Shown here: one piece after another, positions 7,024 to 9,777 of the stretch
Numbering within the stretch: position 1 is the stretch's first letter
Layout: every line of letters begins with the position of its first letter
Assembly: GCA_016934605.1 (NCBI GenBank)
Contig: JAFGSO010000017.1
Span: 1-9,777 of the forward strand
Origin: Calditrichota bacterium
GTDB taxonomy: Bacteria; Calditrichota; Calditrichia; RBG-13-44-9
Direction of reading: 5' to 3'
DNA length: 9,777 nt
Notes under the pieces: generated by a model
What the model was told of the DNA's origin: nothing
Database searches by the model: none
Seen by the model: only the letters and a program-made list of their open reading frames with translations
Translations under genes and position numbers: made by a program

Positions 7024-7611
7024 ATGTCTTTCAACAGGAATAGAAAAGTATCATTCGACGATGAAATGCTGGTACTTGTTGACGAACAGGATCATGACAT
7101 CGGATTTAAGGATAAATTATCATGTCATACCGGAGACGGAATTCTTCACCGTGCTTTTTCTATTTTTATATTTAATGAAAAAGGGCAGGTTCTGATGCAA
7201 AAACGAAGCGATAAAAAACAGCTGTGGCCGTTGTACTGGTCTAACAGCTGCTGCAGTCATCCTCGGAAAGGAGAACGGATTGAATCGGCGGCAGCAAGAA
7301 GATTGAGGGAAGAACTGGGAATAAACACCGACCTGACGTTTCTGTTCAAGTTTCAATATCAGGCAAACTACCGGGATATCGGTTCTGAAAATGAATTATG
7401 TTCAGTATTTATCGGAAAGTCAAATGATCCGGTCAGTGTCAATGAAAATGAGATCGCCGAATGGAACTATCTGGATATCACCACACTGGAGGAAGAGATC
7501 AGCGAATTTCCCGATCATTTTACACCGTGGTTCAAAATGGAATGGGAAAAAATGCGGTCTGAATACTGGTCGAAAGTTGAGGATATTTTGGATTTGAAAT
7601 TTAAGATTTGA
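7024..7611 (+). CDS. idi: Isopentenyl-diphosphate delta-isomerase, type I
   Basis: This cytoplasmic Nudix-fold enzyme interconverts isopentenyl and dimethylallyl diphosphate, supplying the starter unit for prenyl transfer. The protein is 195 residues, close to the E. coli enzyme. Metal ligands H35 and H42 lie in SCHTGDGILHRAFS. The motif WSNSCCSHP (72-80) holds the catalytic Cys77 and ligand H79. A Nudix-like helix (RKGERIESAAARRLREELGI, 81-100) follows, then SENELCSVF (121-129) with E122 and E124, and W169 in FTPWF. All correspond to C67, H69, E114, E116 and neighbours in E. coli Idi. It is the last gene of the operon, 17 bases after the fusion gene, with AAGGAG at 7008-7013. Many mevalonate-pathway bacteria use the unrelated type II flavin isomerase instead. 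Confidence 0.96.
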   Translation: MSFNRNRKVSFDDEMLVLVDEQDHDIGFKDKLSCHTGDGILHRAFSIFIFNEKGQVLMQKRSDKKQLWPLYWSNSCCSHPRKGERIESAAARRLREELGINTDLTFLFKFQYQANYRDIGSENELCSVFIGKSNDPVSVNENEIAEWNYLDITTLEEEISEFPDHFTPWFKMEWEKMRSEYWSKVEDILDLKFKI

Positions 7612-7617
7612 GTTATC

Positions 7618-7667
7618 AGGAGTAAGGCTTATGGAGATTAGGCTAAAGGATAAAGGACAAAGGCTAA
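7618..7667 (+). repeat. Degenerate AGG-heptamer tandem repeat after idi
   Basis: Starting seven bases after the idi stop, units of seven bases follow one another. Four adjacent units fit AGGNNAA: AGGCTAA (7640-7646), AGGATAA (7647-7653), AGGACAA (7654-7660) and AGGCTAA (7661-7667). Upstream, AGGAGTA (7618-7624), AGGCTTA (7625-7631) and the poorer TGGAGAT (7632-7638) continue the pattern, with one extra base at 7639. A similar tract on the opposite strand follows the converging gene. Confidence 0.7.
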
Positions 7668-7763
7668 AAATTTGTTTTACATTGCTTTAAGAATTTTAAA
7701 TGTTCAGAGGCATGAAAGCTATTTTATTAAATCTATTTGAAATTATGATATAAAAATGAGATT

Positions 7764-7819
7764 GGGCAGAGTGTTTAACACAACCAAGAGGAGCTCGTGC
7801 TGCAAAAATCCCTCTGCCC
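7764..7819. repeat. Inverted repeat GGGCAGAG / CTCTGCCC
   Basis: GGGCAGAG (7764-7771) and CTCTGCCC (7812-7819) are perfect eight-base complements separated by 40 bases, between the two convergent genes. A smaller symmetric element, GTGTTTAACAC, sits at 7771-7781. The long loop and the lack of an adjoining T run make a classical terminator unlikely; a transcript structure that protects 3' ends is possible. The right arm overlaps the minus-strand heptamer tract. Confidence 0.4.
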
Positions 7820-7853
7820 TGCTCCTTCAGCCTTGTTCCTTGAGCCTGCACCT
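7813..7853 (-). repeat. Degenerate AGG-heptamer tandem repeat after the AGCS gene
   Basis: On the minus strand, directly after the symporter stop codon, the units read AGGTGC (six bases), AGGCTCA, AGGAACA, AGGCTGA, AGGAGCA and GGGCAGA. Five of these follow in exact seven-base steps (7847-7813). The pattern AGGNNNA resembles the tract after idi, so both convergent genes are followed by sense-oriented AGG heptamers. The two tracts are partly complementary on a single strand. Confidence 0.65.
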
Positions 7854-7855
7854 TG

Positions 7856-9364
7856 CTAATATTGCCTACTCCTGAAAGATTGAGAGGTGATACGCGAAAC
7901 CAGACCGGCCAGAAGTATGAGCCCGATCAGATTTGGGAGAGCCATAAATGCATTGGCGATATCCCCCACATTCCAGACAATATCGAGATATTTGCCCTGA
8001 AGATTGGCTCCTATGAAAAGCAGACTTATATATACCAGCCGATAGGGTTTCTTGATTTTTACACCTGCAAAATACTCCAGGCACTGTTCTCCGTAGAAAG
8101 ACCATCCTATAAGGGTAGTGTATCCAAAAAGAAACGAGGCAATGGCAATAATCCATCCGCCAAATGGTATAACCGTATTGAATGCCTCAGCTGTCAGGGC
8201 GGTACTGGATAATCCCCCGGCACTCAGGTTATAGCCGAGATTTTCCGCCATACTCACTACCTTCGGATGCAGAACTGCCACCTCTTCAGGCAAGAGACCT
8301 CCTCCGGTAGCGATCATCCGCACTCCTGCAGCTGGCGTCAGCAGATATACACCCGTGACCACAATAGTGAGAGTTGTCATAGTATTTACCACCAGGGTAT
8401 CGATGAATGTACCTGTCATGGCGATCAGACCATTTTTAGTAGGATCTTTCGACTTTGAAGCACTCTGGGCTATTGCAGCAGAACCCAGGCCCGATTCGTT
8501 GGAAAGAACTCCCCTGCTTACTCCCAGGCTGATGGCACGTTGGACGGATGTTCCGATGAATGCACCTCCTGCCGCCTGCAGCGAAAAAGCTGACTTGATA
8601 ATGATTTCAAACGCTTCACCCACCAGGCTGATGCGGGAAAGCAGGATGAAAAGTGTTCCCCCCATATAGAAAAATATCATGGTGGGAACAAGCCTTTCGG
8701 CCACCGCGCCAATTCGTTTTATCCCACCGATGATCACCAGTCCCACCAATATTGTCAACAACAGACCGCTCAGGAGGGCGGGTACACCAAACTGGCTCTT
8801 GAATGCCAGGGCCATTGAATTGGACTGGGCCATATTTCCGGTTCCGAAAAGGGCCGCAAAAGCTCCGCATACCGCAAACGCTCCCCCCAGGAATTTGGCG
8901 AACCCCTTCATATTCAGACCGTGGCGGATATAGTACATCGGACCTCCCGCCATGGAGCCGTCCGCGGCCCTCTGCCTGAAATGGACACCCAGAAATCCTT
9001 CCGCGTATTTTGTGGCCATTCCGAAAAATCCGGAGACCCACATCCAAAATGGTGCTCCCGGCCCCCCTGTCGCAATGGCAGTAGCCACACCGGCAATATT
9101 TCCGTTTCCCACAGTCGCCGCCAGAGCCGTCATCAGTGCAGCGAAAGGTGATATATCCCCCTCTTCTTCCTCGTCATGATCCTTGCCACGTGCTCCGAGC
9201 AATACCAGTTTCAGGGAGGGAATCAGTTTCCGAATCTGGATAAAGGAAGTGACAACCGTTAATATCACTCCGGTTAACACCAGCAATGCCACCATCCAGT
9301 TACCCCACATAAAATCTCTGACAGTAACCGAAAGGGTTAAGAATTTTTCCAGATATTCCGCCAT
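7856..9364 (-). CDS. Sodium:alanine/glycine symporter, AGCS family
   Basis: This integral inner-membrane protein takes up alanine or glycine coupled to a sodium gradient. The protein is 502 residues, within the family's usual range, with many hydrophobic helices. Family signatures are AATVGNGNIAGVATAI (82-97), GGPGAPFWMW (100-109), GGPMYYI (140-146) and NESGLGSAAIA (289-299), the last typical of the substrate and ion region. The loop after the first helices is acidic (DHDEEEEGD, 62-70), presumably cytoplasmic. The ATG at 9364 has AAAAGG nine bases upstream on the minus strand. The gene ends 244 bases from the convergent idi gene. The gap to the upstream transporter gene is 125 bases, so co-transcription is uncertain. 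The family is secure; the substrate (alanine, glycine or another small amino acid) is not resolved. Confidence 0.94.
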   Translation of the reverse strand: MAEYLEKFLTLSVTVRDFMWGNWMVALLVLTGVILTVVTSFIQIRKLIPSLKLVLLGARGKDHDEEEEGDISPFAALMTALAATVGNGNIAGVATAIATGGPGAPFWMWVSGFFGMATKYAEGFLGVHFRQRAADGSMAGGPMYYIRHGLNMKGFAKFLGGAFAVCGAFAALFGTGNMAQSNSMALAFKSQFGVPALLSGLLLTILVGLVIIGGIKRIGAVAERLVPTMIFFYMGGTLFILLSRISLVGEAFEIIIKSAFSLQAAGGAFIGTSVQRAISLGVSRGVLSNESGLGSAAIAQSASKSKDPTKNGLIAMTGTFIDTLVVNTMTTLTIVVTGVYLLTPAAGVRMIATGGGLLPEEVAVLHPKVVSMAENLGYNLSAGGLSSTALTAEAFNTVIPFGGWIIAIASFLFGYTTLIGWSFYGEQCLEYFAGVKIKKPYRLVYISLLFIGANLQGKYLDIVWNVGDIANAFMALPNLIGLILLAGLVSRITSQSFRSRQY

Positions 9365-9428
9365 AGCAAATTTCCTTTTCCGAGAATCGAATGACTGGAA
9401 GAATGATCGATGTCAGCAATAATTTCAT

Positions 9429-9436
9429 CAAAGATA
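9429..9436 (-). promoter_or_regulatory. Possible -7 box for the AGCS symporter gene
   Basis: On the minus strand this reads TATCTTTG, matching TAnnTTTG, about 65 bases before the symporter start. No good TTTG lies 19-21 bases upstream, so only half of the Bacteroidota promoter pattern is present. A five-base stem (TGCTG/CAGCA, 9443-9459) sits just upstream and could instead belong to the end of the preceding gene. Confidence 0.25.
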
Positions 9437-9489
9437 GAAAGATGCTGTCTCTGCCAGCACTTTCCGCGATTATCTCTGAGTATAAATGC

Positions 9490-9777
9490 CTAGAATGTCC
9501 AGAACAGGTTCAGAAGAATGATAAATATTGTTACCGGGGATATGAACCGTATGACAAATCCCCACAGTGGAGCCCATTTTCTGAAGGAGGGATTGCCGGT
9601 GGCCAGCTCTTCCGCGGCATGTTTCGCACCCCATACCCAGCCAACAAAGACAGACAGGAGGAAGGCTCCGAACGCCAGAGAAATATTTCCCCACAGAAAA
9701 TCCATCAGGGAGAGAAATTCCATCCCCCGGATAATGGGTTTACTGAGCCAGCCCACAGCCCCCTGGGACAGAAGGGA
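9490..9777 (-). CDS. Neurotransmitter:sodium symporter (NSS/SNF family), C-terminal fragment
   Basis: This is the last 95 residues of a sodium-coupled transporter of amino acids or similar amines in the inner membrane; the rest lies beyond the window edge, so it is cut by the window and not a broken gene. The reading frame stays open to 9777 and ends with TAG at 9490-9492. Two hydrophobic helices are visible. The segment GWVWGAKHAAEELATGNPSF, followed by a tryptophan-rich stretch and WGFVIRFISPVTIFIILLN, is the usual pattern for the last two helices of bacterial NSS proteins such as MhsT and LeuT relatives. It reads toward the AGCS symporter gene, 125 bases away. The substrate cannot be inferred from this end. 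Confidence 0.82.
   Translation of the reverse strand, partial: SLLSQGAVGWLSKPIIRGMEFLSLMDFLWGNISLAFGAFLLSVFVGWVWGAKHAAEELATGNPSFRKWAPLWGFVIRFISPVTIFIILLNLFWTF

Noticed and set aside
8616..9047. A 143-residue minus-strand frame within the symporter gene
   Set aside because: It is an out-of-frame shadow of the AGCS gene, with no start signal and no domain.
9443..9459. TGCTG/CAGCA hairpin as terminator of the NSS gene
   Set aside because: The stem has only five base pairs and the T run that follows is interrupted; it is too weak to call.

Overview
The window looks like chromosomal DNA from a bacterium of the Bacteroidota / FCB group, with moderate GC (judged by eye, not counted). Three things suggest this. 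Both promoters in the divergent intergenic region match the Bacteroidota-type consensus TTTG-N19-TAnnTTTG. Ribosomal protein S1 has a long Lys/Glu-rich C-terminal tail. HMG-CoA reductase is of class II. The exact phylum cannot be fixed from the sequence alone.

Layout. Positions 122-2362 (minus strand) hold rpsA, a six-domain ribosomal protein S1. A 315-base intergenic region (2363-2677) separates it from a divergent plus-strand operon and carries a promoter for each side, an AT-rich palindrome and a small leader hairpin. The operon (2678-7611) has four tightly packed genes: diphosphomevalonate decarboxylase, phosphomevalonate kinase, a 749-residue HMG-CoA reductase fused in frame to mevalonate kinase, and type I isopentenyl-diphosphate isomerase. 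Its gaps are 0, 27 and 17 bases. A 244-base convergent gap (7612-7855) follows. It holds two facing tracts of degenerate AGG-heptamer repeats, each reading in the sense direction of the gene it follows. Last come two minus-strand transporter genes: a complete AGCS-family Na+/alanine-glycine symporter (7856-9364) and the C-terminal end of a neurotransmitter:sodium symporter (9490-9777, running off the window).

How the genes work together. The operon encodes every step from HMG-CoA to the interconvertible pair IPP and DMAPP: HMG-CoA to mevalonate (reductase domain), mevalonate to 5-phosphomevalonate (kinase domain of the same polypeptide), then to 5-diphosphomevalonate, IPP and DMAPP. The two enzymes that make HMG-CoA (thiolase and HMG-CoA synthase) are not in the window. 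The most unusual feature is the reductase-kinase fusion. Both halves are full length and keep their catalytic residues, so one protein should carry out two consecutive steps. Second in interest are the paired heptamer tracts and the regulatory architecture between rpsA and the operon.
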